Origin: Nitzschia sp. pyKryTriq1
Taxonomy: Eukaryota > Bacillariophyta > Bacillariophyceae > Bacillariales > Bacillariaceae
Assembly: GCA_956465555.1 (NCBI GenBank)
Contig: OY101115.1
Span: 930,001 to 994,000 of the forward strand
Length of the DNA stretch: 64,000 bases
Direction of reading: 5' to 3'
Of the stretch, positions 51,327 through 60,965 are shown piece by piece. The translations under genes and the position numbers were made by a program. The notes beneath the pieces were generated by a model. That model saw only the letters and a program-made list of their open reading frames with translations. It was not told the origin of the DNA and made no database searches. Position 1 is the first letter of the stretch; each line of letters opens with the position of its first letter.

Positions 51327-52390
51327 TGTGCAATGTCTTCCAAGGTTGTTTGCCGCTGCGTCGTCGTTGCGTTGCAATATATTCTCGGAATTTCGACGTG
51401 ACCTCTCAAGAGAGCTCTCAAGAGAGGATGATGGCGGTATGGATGGAAACGGAAGTGGTTCTGCTAGGATTGCTCTGTTCCAGAAGTGGCGATATTTCTT
51501 GTTTAGTCTGAAATGGCAACAGGTTAGTCGGATGGCCAGAGAGGAACCCAGAACCTATACTCTAGACGACCTGATGGATGTTCCCACTTTATTTCACCAC
51601 TCACTCTTGACTAACTCTTGCGAGAAGGTTTATTTCGCGCTGTTTCATCCGTTGGACATCGAGTGAACCGAGAGTTTGATCGTGGGGGGTGAACCGTGAA
51701 CCTGGCACATGCACTCGCCGGATTTTCGTTTTCACCATCTGCAATAGTACTGCTGGTACACAAAATAGTTAGAATCTACAGGATGCACAAGAAAGTGCGG
51801 CAAAGACAGGGCGTAATTGAACTTTTTTTCAAAGAACCCACCGACGACCACCACGTCAAGGATTCGTTTTAACGCGCTAAAATTGACTTCATTTTTTCCT
51901 TGTTTACAGTATTTGATTTGATAGAAAAGAAATGTTACCGCACACGTTCTTTAACAGCAAATATAGACTAAGATATTTCTCATGAAAATGGTGAATGTCC
52001 GTTTTAGAGACACGACACGTCCTGCGAAAATTTTCGCTATCAACGCACGGGTATGAGATCGTGTCTCGCATAACGTTGGACGCGACGCCTGACGACGTAC
52101 GAACCCGTTGGTACTTGTGCCGGTACCGGTACGATGGTGTTGAAATCTCCGTAGTCTGTACGTTGTCAGCTCACGCTTTGACTAGTGGGACCACTTCCCG
52201 AGCCCCGCGTTGTGTAGTGTCGATGTTAGCTAATAGTTCGTCTGCTCTTCCAAGGCACGAACCTGAATATTTGGAAGCATCGTCCATTGTCTGTCTTCAT
52301 GATCATGAACATTGCATTACGAGTACGAATACGATTGAGAAGAAAGAGCATAAAAGAAAGACGCTTATACATAGAGCGTTATGATGACGC

Positions 52391-52422
52391 GAGCGTTATT
52401 GATGACGAGCGTTATTGATGAC
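52391..52422. repeat. 16-bp tandem duplication
   Basis: Two contiguous copies of GAGCGTTATTGATGAC, exact. A partial ATGATGACGC-like start precedes them. Confidence 0.85.
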
Positions 52423-52473
52423 GACGATGATTCCCCGGCGAGCTCTAGATAGCCAATCACAAGTTCAAGTTAG

Positions 52474-52523
52474 GTGAGGCAGTTCGTCAAAGAACTGAGG
52501 CAGTTCGGACCGAACTGCCTCAC
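52474..52523. repeat. Nested inverted repeats of GAGGCAGTTCG
   Basis: The word GAGGCAGTTCG occurs at 52476-52486 and 52497-52507, and its complement at 52511-52521. The inner pair makes a near-perfect palindrome (12-bp arms 52497-52508 and 52510-52521, one central base). The outer pair makes a 13-bp stem (52474-52486 with 52511-52523) and a 24-nt loop. The two folds are mutually exclusive. Confidence 0.85.
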
Positions 52524-52532
52524 TATTCGCCA

Positions 52533-52567
52533 TTACTTAACGTATTGAGAATGATTTCGTTAAGTAA
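52533..52567. repeat. Perfect 10-bp inverted repeat with 15-nt loop
   Basis: TTACTTAACG at 52533-52542 and CGTTAAGTAA at 52558-52567 can pair completely. It lies 9 bp beyond the preceding nested inverted repeats and about 470 bp upstream of the P5CR start. Confidence 0.85.
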
Positions 52568-53039
52568 ATTAGTGAAGCACCCTCCCTACGATTGCTGAAG
52601 TTGCCCCCCTGGATACGCAAAACACGCCCATGGATCGTTGCGAGCAGATGTCGAGCGAGGTCCCGTTCTTCAATCTTATGGTTCTCCGTGTTCCATGCAG
52701 TACCAGTACCGGTACTTTACGAGTGTACTTTTTTAAAAATAATCCGAAGGGCGCGAAGACACGAGAACCAAGACGTCCGTTTTCATTGGACATCCAAACA
52801 AGCTGCCGACCACGCATTTGGTGCAACTGCAAGGATACCCATCAAACCGTTCTCATCTTGCTTCTTTCGTCAATTGCGTTCCCCGCCCGTCGAGAGCTCT
52901 GTCACACTCAAAAGGTAACAGTACGAAAAGACTCCCTTCACATGGCACACAAATTTCATTTTCGGTCACAATAATCTCTGCCGTCTCATCAAGCAATCCC
53001 AACTTGTCTAACATTAAAAGCATTTACCACTACTGCAAC

Positions 53040-54348
53040 ATGTTCGGAACAATTTCATCCTCCATTGCTCGGTCGTCAGCCCGTTTGACGACCAGCCGAT
53101 ACACCGCTCAGCCTATCCTGCACCAAGCCTCAAGAGCATGGTTGACGACCGATGGTAAGGGTATGTATGACAAGTTGACGTTTATTGGAGCTGGGAAAAT
53201 GGCGCAGGCTATGATCCACCCCATCATCAAGAATGGTTACCAACCCGAAGAAAATGTGACCATTTACGACGTTTCCAATGCGACCATGAAGAGTCTGAAA
53301 AAGGAATTCCCCAACATTAATTGCGCTCAGACCATCACCGACGCCATTGCCGATTCCGATATGATTGTCCTTGCCGTGAAACCTCAAAATATCAACGAGG
53401 AATTCTTTAAGCTCTTCCCCAAGGACAGACTGCGAGAGGATGCCACGTTGGTCAGTATTTTGGCAGGAAAAGGTATCTCCGAGTTTGTGCCATCAGGTAT
53501 CAAAAAGATTGTCCGTGCGATGCCGAATACCCCTGCTCAGATTGGAGAGGGTATGACGGTGTGGTCCTGTACTCCGAATCTCAAATCAGAGGATCGTGAC
53601 CAGGTCAAAAAGGTCCTCAGCACATTTGGAAAGGCCGTAAGTAAAATAATATTATTACCATGTCGACCGGGCGACCTTGCGCGCCCCGCCGTTATGATTC
53701 TTATCCTTGTCTCACCTTTTGTGATCTCATTTCTGGAACTTTCAGATTTACGTCGACGATGAGAAATTTGTCGACATGTCAACGTCCATTTCGGGTAGTG
53801 GACCAGCCTATATTTTCATGCTGATGGAAGCTATGATTGATGCTGGCGTACACATGGGATTTGCACGACCTGTTGCAACAACTCTCGTGTACCATACGCT
53901 TTTGGGGTCGACTCTTTACGCCATGGAGACTGGGGAGCACCCAGCGATTTTGAGAAATCAAGTAACGTCTCCTGCTGGAACTACAGCATCAGCGATTTAC
54001 GAGCTCGAGAATGGAAAATTCCGTGTTGTCATCAAGGATGTAAGTAACACATAATCTCTCCTCCTTGCGCATCTTTCCACCCATCACAACAAATTTCATC
54101 GGCACTCACTCACTCACTCACTCTGATATCTTTCTCTAAAAAAATAGGCCATTTGGGCATGCTATCGACGATCACTGGAACTTGGAGGGCAAATGTCGTC
54201 AGTTGGTCCCGGACGACAACATTACCCCGAGTCCAAGGAGGTTATCCATCACCACTTCAGCAGTAGTGGTGAAATGTCTCATGGCAGCGATAGTGATGAT
54301 GACGACGACCGCCATTCGAAATCCTCAAAGAAAACTGGAACTGCTTAA
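53040..54348 (+). CDS. PYCR: Pyrroline-5-carboxylate reductase, three exons
   Basis: Final step of proline synthesis: reduces P5C with NAD(P)H. Exons 53040-53636, 53746-54039 and 54148-54348; both introns (109 and 108 nt) are phase 0 with gtaagt donors. 363 residues, longer than the ~270 usual. The N-terminal 40 residues are Ser/Arg/Thr-rich without acids, a mitochondrial presequence. Rossmann motif FIGAGKMAQAM, VLAVKPQN, RAMPNTPAQIGEG, SGSGPAYIFMLMEAMIDAG and the P5CR signature SPAGTTASAIYELE are all intact. The reductase ends near CYRRSLELGG. The last 50 residues are a His/Ser/Asp-rich tail (HHHFSSSGE, GSDSDDDDDRH) not typical of the family. Confidence 0.94.
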
Positions 54349-54695
54349 ATCGAGTACTTCAAAGTAGGAGTATTATGAAGCAGCGAGGACAAAAAACATA
54401 GATGACACTTACTAGCTACCGTAGAGGAAACAATTCACGGGGGAAATAGAGTCCGCAATAAAATAAACCCATACGCCATCATCCAACTGAAGAAGAAAAC
54501 TAAATAAATAACAGGACTCTTCTAATCAAGCACGATGTCTAGCTCATCTGAATAATCGCCACAGGATTTATTGACAACAACAACAATGCAAAGATACCCG
54601 ATATTAGAGCGCTGCGTGATTCACCATAAAACAGTACAGTAATCGCACTCTGTAAAGAACTGCTTAAACCCGACTCCTTAACCAAGGCATGATGA
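54349..54695. other. Convergent gap P5CR / cytochrome b5 with a duplicated 49-bp segment
   Basis: 347 bp. The segment 54515-54563 resembles 54672-54720, which includes the last codons and stop of cytochrome b5. No gene is seen. Confidence 0.5.
54515..54563. repeat. Degenerate copy of the cytochrome b5 3' end
   Basis: Aligns without gaps to 54672-54720. The part from CTAGCTCATCTGA outward covers the b5 stop codon and final residues (QMS). Agreement is high over the last 34 positions (about five mismatches) and poor over the first 15. Confidence 0.6.
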
Positions 54696-55243
54696 CTAGC
54701 TCATCTGAGTATACGCCACATAAATGGCAATAATGGCAATGATAGCAACCATGAGCATTGAGCTTTGGCCACCCTGTTTCGCCTTTCGCTCTGCATCAGC
54801 TTTCATCTTTGCCAGTGTCGCTTCATCCAACTTAAAAGTTCCGATCAAGTACTTCTTCAATTCTTCCCGCGCTTCCTTGGAATGGCCAATGTCCTCGAAA
54901 AATTCATCGGCGTTTTGACCAGCAACATCCAGCATCACTTCGGCACCACCTGGGTGATCGTCCAAGTATTTGGACACATCATAAACCTTTGAGCCTCCTG
55001 CAGCATACGTGTTTGTGAGAAATGGAACGCCACGACAATTGCTGATCAAATCCTGTCGATTCATTCTACCGGTAGAGAAGACCGACAACGAATGGATGAC
55101 ATACGGACAGGCATGCATGACGAGAGTATGTGGTAGTAGAACTCACCGTTGCTTTGGTTTCCGATGACAAGCCAGCAATCGTCTTGAGAGGTGTGCTTGG
55201 ACACCTCATCAGCTGTGTATTCCTTGAGTTCCTTTCCAGACAT
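54696..55243 (-). CDS. CYB5: Tail-anchored cytochrome b5, two exons
   Basis: Electron carrier for ER fatty-acid desaturases and P450s. Exon 1 is 55243-55147, the intron is 55146-54998 (149 nt, gtgagt...tgcag) and exon 2 is 54997-54696, giving 132 residues. The heme domain reads [22 protein letters not shown], then [37 protein letters not shown], with axial His in HPGG and in GHS. A Lys/Ala-rich linker and one C-terminal hydrophobic helix ([22 protein letters not shown]) follow, so it should insert post-translationally into ER or outer membranes. The intron interrupts the strand before KVYDV and contains a TACCGGTA (55067-55074). Confidence 0.93.
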
Positions 55244-55895
55244 GTTGATGATAGTTATTTCAAAAACAATTCCAATGCTCTGGAAAACAAATAGTGATGA
55301 TAATCATGGAGCAAAACGCATGATGACAATCGCCGTCGAGAGGCAGCATCGTCATCATCATCATTCGTTCGTTCGCGTGCAAAACAAAGCACTGTTTCGC
55401 AGAAAAAATGGCTCGTCGATCGATCACCACGTACTTTCACGGAAGGTAGGCCAGACGTAGGTCGTCCTAGGCTGGTTGGGCCGGCGCGCTCTGACGTACT
55501 GTACAGACAGACAGACAAAAGCCAACTTACTCGAAACTAGAAATCGGCTCTCGAAACTAGAAATCGGCTACCAGACATAACGGTAACGGTCGGTAGAAGT
55601 CTCTACTATAGCTACTACTAGGATGTACTTGACTACTTCGATGCCTCCGGGACGTCTCTCCTCGTACTATACCAGTACCGGTACCGTTATCCCTACTTGT
55701 ACGAAGAAGTTATTGCTTATATTCTCTCGCTCTACTCTACAGTAGTAGAGATACATATCGTTTATACAACTCTTTGTCACATCCTTTATTTGTAGAAGAA
55801 GGAGCATCGTAACATCCTCCGTACTAGTTCAGCCATTTGTTGAAATATCAGCTTCTCTAGAACTCTTTAGGAGAGGAGGAGCTGCTTGAGATCAG
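55244..55895. other. Intergenic region with tandem 20-mer and TACCGGTA
   Basis: 652 bp between the b5 start and the SET A stop. It holds two contiguous copies of a 20-bp unit beginning TCGAAACTAGAAATCGGCT (55531-55570), TACCGGTA at 55676-55683 and TAGTAG-type repeats. No gene is seen. Confidence 0.5.
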
Positions 55896-57560
55896 CTAGC
55901 TCAAGTCAAGCCACTGAAGGGGAAATACGCCCAATCCCATTTCTTTTCGAAAAGCATTTTCTAGGTGTTGATCCGACGTGTAGAGTTTATCCGAGAACTC
56001 TATAGCATAGCGAGGTACACCGGTCAAAATAAAAGGTCGACCCTTGGGAACTCGTTCTGAAGGAGCCAAACCTGGACGATTGAAGACACGCACTGTGTAG
56101 AGCATTTCTCCATCTTCTCGTGGGAAGCGATCCATCACTGCACATGGTCTAAGGTTGCGCGATTCCTCCCGCAATCCCTGTGTCTCCCTCCATTGATGCA
56201 CTTGGGCCTTGTCTGTAGGGTCGACAGGATCTCGTTCCATGCTATATCGATAGTAGCAGGAGGTGAAGATGTTCTCCAGAGATGGGTCACTTTGAAGCTC
56301 GGTTACAGTTCCCAGTACCTTATGAGCCTCGTCCATGTTGGCATCTTGAGCCGAACGATGACGGAGGACGTCATCAGGTGGGGGCTGCCAGCTTGCCACA
56401 TGCTGATGCCATGCTTGCACCCAGTCAGTGCCATAGTCGAGGAATATCTCCTCCCCCTTTTGGATAGGCCTAATTGCGACCAATTCCAATAAAAGCCGGG
56501 AAGAAGGCTCATGAAGCCTGGATATAGGCATGTCCACCAGGAGCTTGCTTGCTTCCGACCACTGCAACTTGACGTTTGGTTCACTCTCCGATGAATGGTT
56601 AATCAAGTTCACCATTGATGAGTATGGAAAGAGCAGCAGAGAAGAATTCTGATGGCCAAAGCAATAGTTTCGCAGAATTTGCTCAGTAATGATGATTCTC
56701 CTGGTTTCGTGCTCCTTGATCGTTTTCAAACTTTCTGATGCCAGGGGTAGAACTGGGACAGGTGCAATCACTGTTCCAGCCTCTAAATCCCGATTTGCAA
56801 ATGCTCCTCGACCGGCATGTGGCAGTATGGACTTTCCCGAAACAAGGTTGTCCATGCAATAACCACTTTCTCGGAGCCAGGCGACTGAGCGCTGACCAGT
56901 TGGACGCGGTTGATTCACGTATCCACGCTCCTTGAACCATCCCTCCCCATAATTAACAAAGAGTTCGCTGCCTGCTTCTAAATCCTTTTGAATCTTCCAG
57001 GTAAGATTGTGATAATGACTGAATGCACCTGCTCCTGGAGAACTATTGCGTTCGACACCAGCATTGTCAATAGTTGGTTTTTGCGGCAGTACATTGAACA
57101 TAAGGGCTTCCCCATTCGCTAGCATCCCAATGCCTGGCGCCACGGACATGACCTTTTTACCTTCGTATTGCCCTCCGACCTCTTGCCCTTCCCAAAGATA
57201 TTCCCAAATCAATCGCTGCATTCCAGCGGCGGTCAGTGGGTTAGGGTCTGTCAGGTGGATCACGACATCGCCCGTAGTGCCGCTCGCTTGTAGTGTTTGA
57301 CCTCGTGTCAATGCTTCGAGTGTGAAAACGCCCCAGCCAGAGTTGGAAATGCTGGAATCTGCCATGACGATGGCGCACTCATCTGGCACTGTAGTTCGTC
57401 GAGGTAGATGGAATTCGACCTTCTCATCTTTGGTTTCTAGGAGTATCGCAGATTTGGGCTGGTTTTGTCCAGCGACGCCATGATGATGGTTTCCCCCGAA
57501 ATGGAACAAAGAGGCCAAAATCGAGACCAGTACTACAAGGATTGCTAGCTCGTTGAACAT
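55896..57560 (-). CDS. Secreted protein with two SET-like domains, copy A
   Basis: 554 residues. An N-terminal hydrophobic segment (about 6-22) is a signal peptide or anchor. Two SET-like units follow. The first (about 73-208) has SGWGVFT, GAGAFSHYHNLTW and the ending ELFVNYGEGW. The second (about 248-380) is closer to canonical: AGRGAFANRDLEAGTVI, LINHSSESEPNVKLQW (the NHS-PN motif binding AdoMet) and GEEIFLDYGTDW. The conserved C-terminal part carries NRPGLAPSERVPKG and PRYAIEFSDKLYTSDQHLENAFRKEMGL. SET enzymes methylate protein lysines; a secretory location argues against histones. Paralogue B lies upstream in tandem. Single exon. Confidence 0.82.
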   Translation of the reverse strand: MFNELAILVVLVSILASLFHFGGNHHHGVAGQNQPKSAILLETKDEKVEFHLPRRTTVPDECAIVMADSSISNSGWGVFTLEALTRGQTLQASGTTGDVVIHLTDPNPLTAAGMQRLIWEYLWEGQEVGGQYEGKKVMSVAPGIGMLANGEALMFNVLPQKPTIDNAGVERNSSPGAGAFSHYHNLTWKIQKDLEAGSELFVNYGEGWFKERGYVNQPRPTGQRSVAWLRESGYCMDNLVSGKSILPHAGRGAFANRDLEAGTVIAPVPVLPLASESLKTIKEHETRRIIITEQILRNYCFGHQNSSLLLFPYSSMVNLINHSSESEPNVKLQWSEASKLLVDMPISRLHEPSSRLLLELVAIRPIQKGEEIFLDYGTDWVQAWHQHVASWQPPPDDVLRHRSAQDANMDEAHKVLGTVTELQSDPSLENIFTSCYYRYSMERDPVDPTDKAQVHQWRETQGLREESRNLRPCAVMDRFPREDGEMLYTVRVFNRPGLAPSERVPKGRPFILTGVPRYAIEFSDKLYTSDQHLENAFRKEMGLGVFPLQWLDLS

Positions 57561-57987
57561 TTTTGTTCTTTGTAAAGTCGATCATCAGAGGATCAGCCGC
57601 GATAGATGGAAGAGAAAAATGAACATGCCAGTGTTCAATAAAAATGATTGTTGAGATAGTCTACGGTACTTGCTTGTCCCCGCGTGGAACGTTGAATGTT
57701 GAATGGCGTGATGCCTTCGTTTCGCATCCATCATGAACAGAAGAATAATCATCATCACTTTTCTTCTATCTCTTCGTTTTTTAAAAATATGCAAGGATGT
57801 ACGATGACGTCAGTCGCCATCCAATCAAAGGAGTCGTCTGTCATTTCTAGAGGAACTTCTCTACCGGTAGTAGAGAGTGGATGATCGATTTTCTCTTGTA
57901 ACTTTTATTAATATAGTCGTCTAGACTACGAATACTCTACTTCAGGATACCTTCCTTTTCGAAGATCGTGCGTATGCTTCTACTACT
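57561..57987. promoter_or_regulatory. Promoter region of SET A with CRE palindrome and TACCGGTA
   Basis: 427 bp between the SET A start and SET B stop. TGACGTCA is at 57805-57812 and TACCGGTA at 57862-57869, roughly 245 and 300 bp upstream of the SET A ATG. No gene is seen. Confidence 0.45.
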
Positions 57988-59625
57988 CTACTCTAGAAGA
58001 GTAGGCTCTTCCTCTGGATCCGTCCTCCACGCCGAAGGAAAGACGTCTTCGCCCAATCCAATTTCATGTCGAAAGGCCGTTGGCATGTGCTGGTCTGTCG
58101 TACCGGCCTTATCGCTGAACCGAATGGCTTGTCGCGGGATGTGCGTGACAATATGCAATGCCCCTTTGGGAATGATTTCTTCCTTGGCCAGTCCAGGGCG
58201 GTTAAGCATACGCACTGCATAGGCCGACCGGCCTTGTTTGTCTTCCACACGTCGCAACACTTCACAGGGCCGCAAGTTTTTGAGATCGTAGAGACCCTTC
58301 GTCAGTTTCCATTGAAAACTATTGATCTTGTCGGCCTTCACGGACTGGGACAAGGATTTCTCTGACTCGTCACGGTCAGAATATCGATAGAAACAACTGG
58401 TGAAGACGTTGCTTGCATATTCATGATCCTTCTGTTCTTGTTGGTTACGCAAGTTCCTCACTGCATCGTCCACCACATAGCTCGGTGTGTAATGAAAGTC
58501 GGAGGCCTTCCAAGCCTGGGTATGTTGATACCACGCTTCTTCCCATGCTCGACCATAATCCAAGTAAAGCTCCTCGTCCTCATTAATGTCCTGTATCGCC
58601 ACTAATTCCATCAACAAAAAGGGCAGCTCTTCCGCATCGAAAGAAATAGGCTTAGAAAGATACTTCTGGCTTAGTTTGGACCATTGGAACGCGACATTGG
58701 GCTGTGTGTAGTGGTTGATAAGATTGACCATATGACCATACGGATACAAAAGAGTAGTCGAGTTGGCATTTCCGAGGCAATAATTTCTCAGCAACTGTTG
58801 TTGGTTCGTTGCTTTCTTTCGGTTCCCTGCAGGTACCTCAAGCGACGCTGAGGGGATGGGTAGAACTGGAACTGGGGCAATAACGGTCCCAGCTGACATT
58901 TTCCGGGTTGCAAAAGCTCCCCGTCCGGCCTCTTTGATTCGCGACTTGCGAGGGCGAATATTGTCCAAACAGTATCCGTTGGCAAATAGGTCTTCAAGGG
59001 GCGGTGCAGGGCTTCCCCCCTCACTCCTGGTTTTGGAGGTTTCGACAGAGGAACGCACGGAAACTTCCATGACAAGCTCTTCTGCTGCCTCCACTGGCTT
59101 TCGGATAAACCAAGTGTAGTTGTGATAGTGTGTAATAGCTCCTGCTCCAGGGGCGTCGAATCGAGTCAAACCTCCTTCGTCGACACGGGTCACTAAAGGG
59201 ATGAGGTTGGAAGTCCCAGAGACGCCACGGGTCATCATGCCCAGACCAGGGACGACTGAAAGCACGGTATCATATCCCTCGTATTGTCCTCCAGTCTCTT
59301 GCCCTTCCCATACAAAATGACGCAAGGCGGATTCTTCGAGTTCCTTGCTGGGATCTGGAACTTGAATAACAATATCACCATGTTTCCACACGGGTGTCCC
59401 CTTGAATCGGTCCGTCAAAGAAAAGACGCCCCAATTTTTATAAGCATTATTGTCTTCGTTGTCGAAAGATATTATAGGAGCATACACAAGGGTGCACGTC
59501 TCTGGAACGCGAGGGTTGGCTCCAGTACTATCCCCCGCGTCACACTCCTCCGATTGACATTCAATGTGCTCTGCTTGACAGAGCAACCAACCGCCGAGGG
59601 CTAGCACCGAAAATGAAAATCGCAT
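57988..59625 (-). CDS. Secreted protein with two SET-like domains, copy B
   Basis: 545 residues, co-linear with copy A. The signal peptide is about 1-19 (FSFSVLALGGWLLCQAEH). The first SET-like unit keeps KNWGVFSLTD, WEGQETGGQYEGYDTVLSVVPGLGMM and GAGAITHYHNYTW. Its closing strand reads ELVMEVSV, without the NYG found in copy A, so this unit looks more degenerate. The second unit retains AGRGAFATRKMSAGTVIAP, LINHYTQPNVAFQW and DEELYLDYGRAW. The C-terminal region again carries NRPGLAKEEIIPKG and PRQAIRFSDKAGTTDQHMPTAFRHEIGL. The conserved tail suggests a family-specific partner or substrate. Single exon, same orientation as A. Confidence 0.82.
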   Translation of the reverse strand: MRFSFSVLALGGWLLCQAEHIECQSEECDAGDSTGANPRVPETCTLVYAPIISFDNEDNNAYKNWGVFSLTDRFKGTPVWKHGDIVIQVPDPSKELEESALRHFVWEGQETGGQYEGYDTVLSVVPGLGMMTRGVSGTSNLIPLVTRVDEGGLTRFDAPGAGAITHYHNYTWFIRKPVEAAEELVMEVSVRSSVETSKTRSEGGSPAPPLEDLFANGYCLDNIRPRKSRIKEAGRGAFATRKMSAGTVIAPVPVLPIPSASLEVPAGNRKKATNQQQLLRNYCLGNANSTTLLYPYGHMVNLINHYTQPNVAFQWSKLSQKYLSKPISFDAEELPFLLMELVAIQDINEDEELYLDYGRAWEEAWYQHTQAWKASDFHYTPSYVVDDAVRNLRNQQEQKDHEYASNVFTSCFYRYSDRDESEKSLSQSVKADKINSFQWKLTKGLYDLKNLRPCEVLRRVEDKQGRSAYAVRMLNRPGLAKEEIIPKGALHIVTHIPRQAIRFSDKAGTTDQHMPTAFRHEIGLGEDVFPSAWRTDPEEEPTLLE

Positions 59626-60149
59626 CTTGACTAATGCGTTTCAAAACCGACTGTAGCGCCTTTCAAGGAATCGAACTCTTCGTATTTCGGAGTACGTACT
59701 GTAGACGGAAAACAATGAAATAAATCTTAGATCATCACAAGTATACCGGTAGTGATGAGAGATACCGGTACGGTAGATGCGAGATGAGACGAGAGTGCTG
59801 TTGCTGGAAGAAGTTCTCAGACACGACGACCGCGAGAAGCAACGAAGAAAAACAATTTAAATGAGTCGAATAGGTCCAGCTCCAAATTCAAAAATCTACC
59901 AATGACATTCAGAAGCACAGCCGCCGGATTATGTTTTGTCTTCTGACTCAACCTGCCCTCATTTTTTGCTGACCACGCAAAACAAAAGGAAATCGAAAAA
60001 TCGAAAACAGGACCACGTCGACGATGGTTGTACAAGTTCGAAAGTATTGGTACTGTACCTGCTGTACCAGGTACTATTATTTCATCGCTCGCAATCGAAA
60101 GTTACGACAAACCGCCATCCGTCCACACAAAAAGCGAAGACAAGACAGA
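59626..60149. promoter_or_regulatory. Divergent intergenic region SET B / fibrillin gene
   Basis: 524 bp between outward starts. TACCGGTA at 59744-59751 and 59763-59770, 19 bp apart, about 130 bp upstream of SET B. GTACC-type repeats also lie at 60050-60075 before the fibrillin gene. Confidence 0.45.
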
Positions 60150-60965
60150 ATGAACATGAGAATTCTTGGGTTAGTTCTAGTACCGGTACTAGCATTGATC
60201 GCCTTGCCACAGAGTGGCTTTGCGCTATCGGCAGTGGCGCGACCGGCTGCGTCGAGCCCAAAAACACAACAATCCCCGCTCTCCCAGAATTTTATTATGG
60301 CCTCTTTTATGAGAACTGATCTCAAACGCAAACTGATTCAAGCTGCCAATCGTAAGGATGAGACCTCTGTTTTGTCTCTTGTCGATCAACTAGCTGAAGT
60401 CAACCCTACCGAGTGTCCTACACTAGGTCTACAAGGATACAAATCATCTTCATCCAATTTCAAGGCTCCCTTGAACGGCAAATGGCGTCTCTTGTACACC
60501 AACGCGAGGGATGCTGAAGCACCAGCACGAACAGAGAAGAACAAAAAAGGAGAACCCTTTGGCGATGCTGTCGCAAGTGGTGTTGAAGTCCGGACAGGAC
60601 AACGCATCGATGCTGCCAAGGGAGAGTGCGTCAATTTTATTCAGTTGGGTAGATCTTCGGAAGATACCAAAGTTCCATTTGATCGACTAGACATTACTAT
60701 TCAAATGACCCCTCTGACGGATACTCGGGTGCGTCTTGACTTTCTAAAGGGACGTGTCCAGAATCCAAATGCACCCATTGCAGCCTTGAGAGATTTCCGA
60801 TTTCAATTTCCGCCCGCAGCGGTTGGCGACTTTCTCGCTCGGATACGAGGAAAAGATCCAAGCATTGAGCCACCGGCATTTTTTGATGTGCTTTACATCG
60901 ATAATGAAATTCGAGCACACCGAACGGGAGAGGGTAAAATTTTCGTGCAACAACGAGACAACTGA
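60150..60965 (+). CDS. Plastid lipid-associated protein (PAP/fibrillin)
   Basis: 271 residues of the fibrillin/PAP family, lipocalin-like proteins of plastoglobules and thylakoids involved in lipid storage and stress protection. A hydrophobic signal peptide (about 1-26) ends near SGFALS, a looser version of the Phe-containing plastid junction, followed by a Pro/Ser/Ala-rich transit peptide. The PAP domain spans about 50-265: DLKRKLIQAANRKDETSVLSLVDQLAEVNP, the marker LNGKWRLLYTNA, a central strand region (CVNFIQLG, VPFDRLDITIQMTPLTDTRVRLDF) and the final FFDVLYIDNEIRAHRTGEGKIFVQQR. Start at 60150; a second Met two codons on is equally possible. TACCGGTA lies inside the signal-peptide codons. 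Confidence 0.87.
   Translation: MNMRILGLVLVPVLALIALPQSGFALSAVARPAASSPKTQQSPLSQNFIMASFMRTDLKRKLIQAANRKDETSVLSLVDQLAEVNPTECPTLGLQGYKSSSSNFKAPLNGKWRLLYTNARDAEAPARTEKNKKGEPFGDAVASGVEVRTGQRIDAAKGECVNFIQLGRSSEDTKVPFDRLDITIQMTPLTDTRVRLDFLKGRVQNPNAPIAALRDFRFQFPPAAVGDFLARIRGKDPSIEPPAFFDVLYIDNEIRAHRTGEGKIFVQQRDN

Larger units (their letters stand above)
51327..53039. other. 1.7-kb divergent intergenic region SLC10 / P5CR
   Basis: Contains TACCGGTA at 52124-52131 and 52707-52714, a tandem 16-mer and two inverted-repeat structures listed separately. The ORF at 51995-52384 spans the first palindrome and has no protein-like features. Confidence 0.4.

Noticed and set aside
51995-52384. 129-codon plus-strand ORF
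   Set aside because: It contains a TACCGGTA cluster typical of intergenic DNA and no protein features.
59640-59700. tRNA-like T-loop (GTTCGATTCC on the minus strand)
   Set aside because: The flanking bases do not form a T-stem, and no acceptor, D or anticodon arms could be found.
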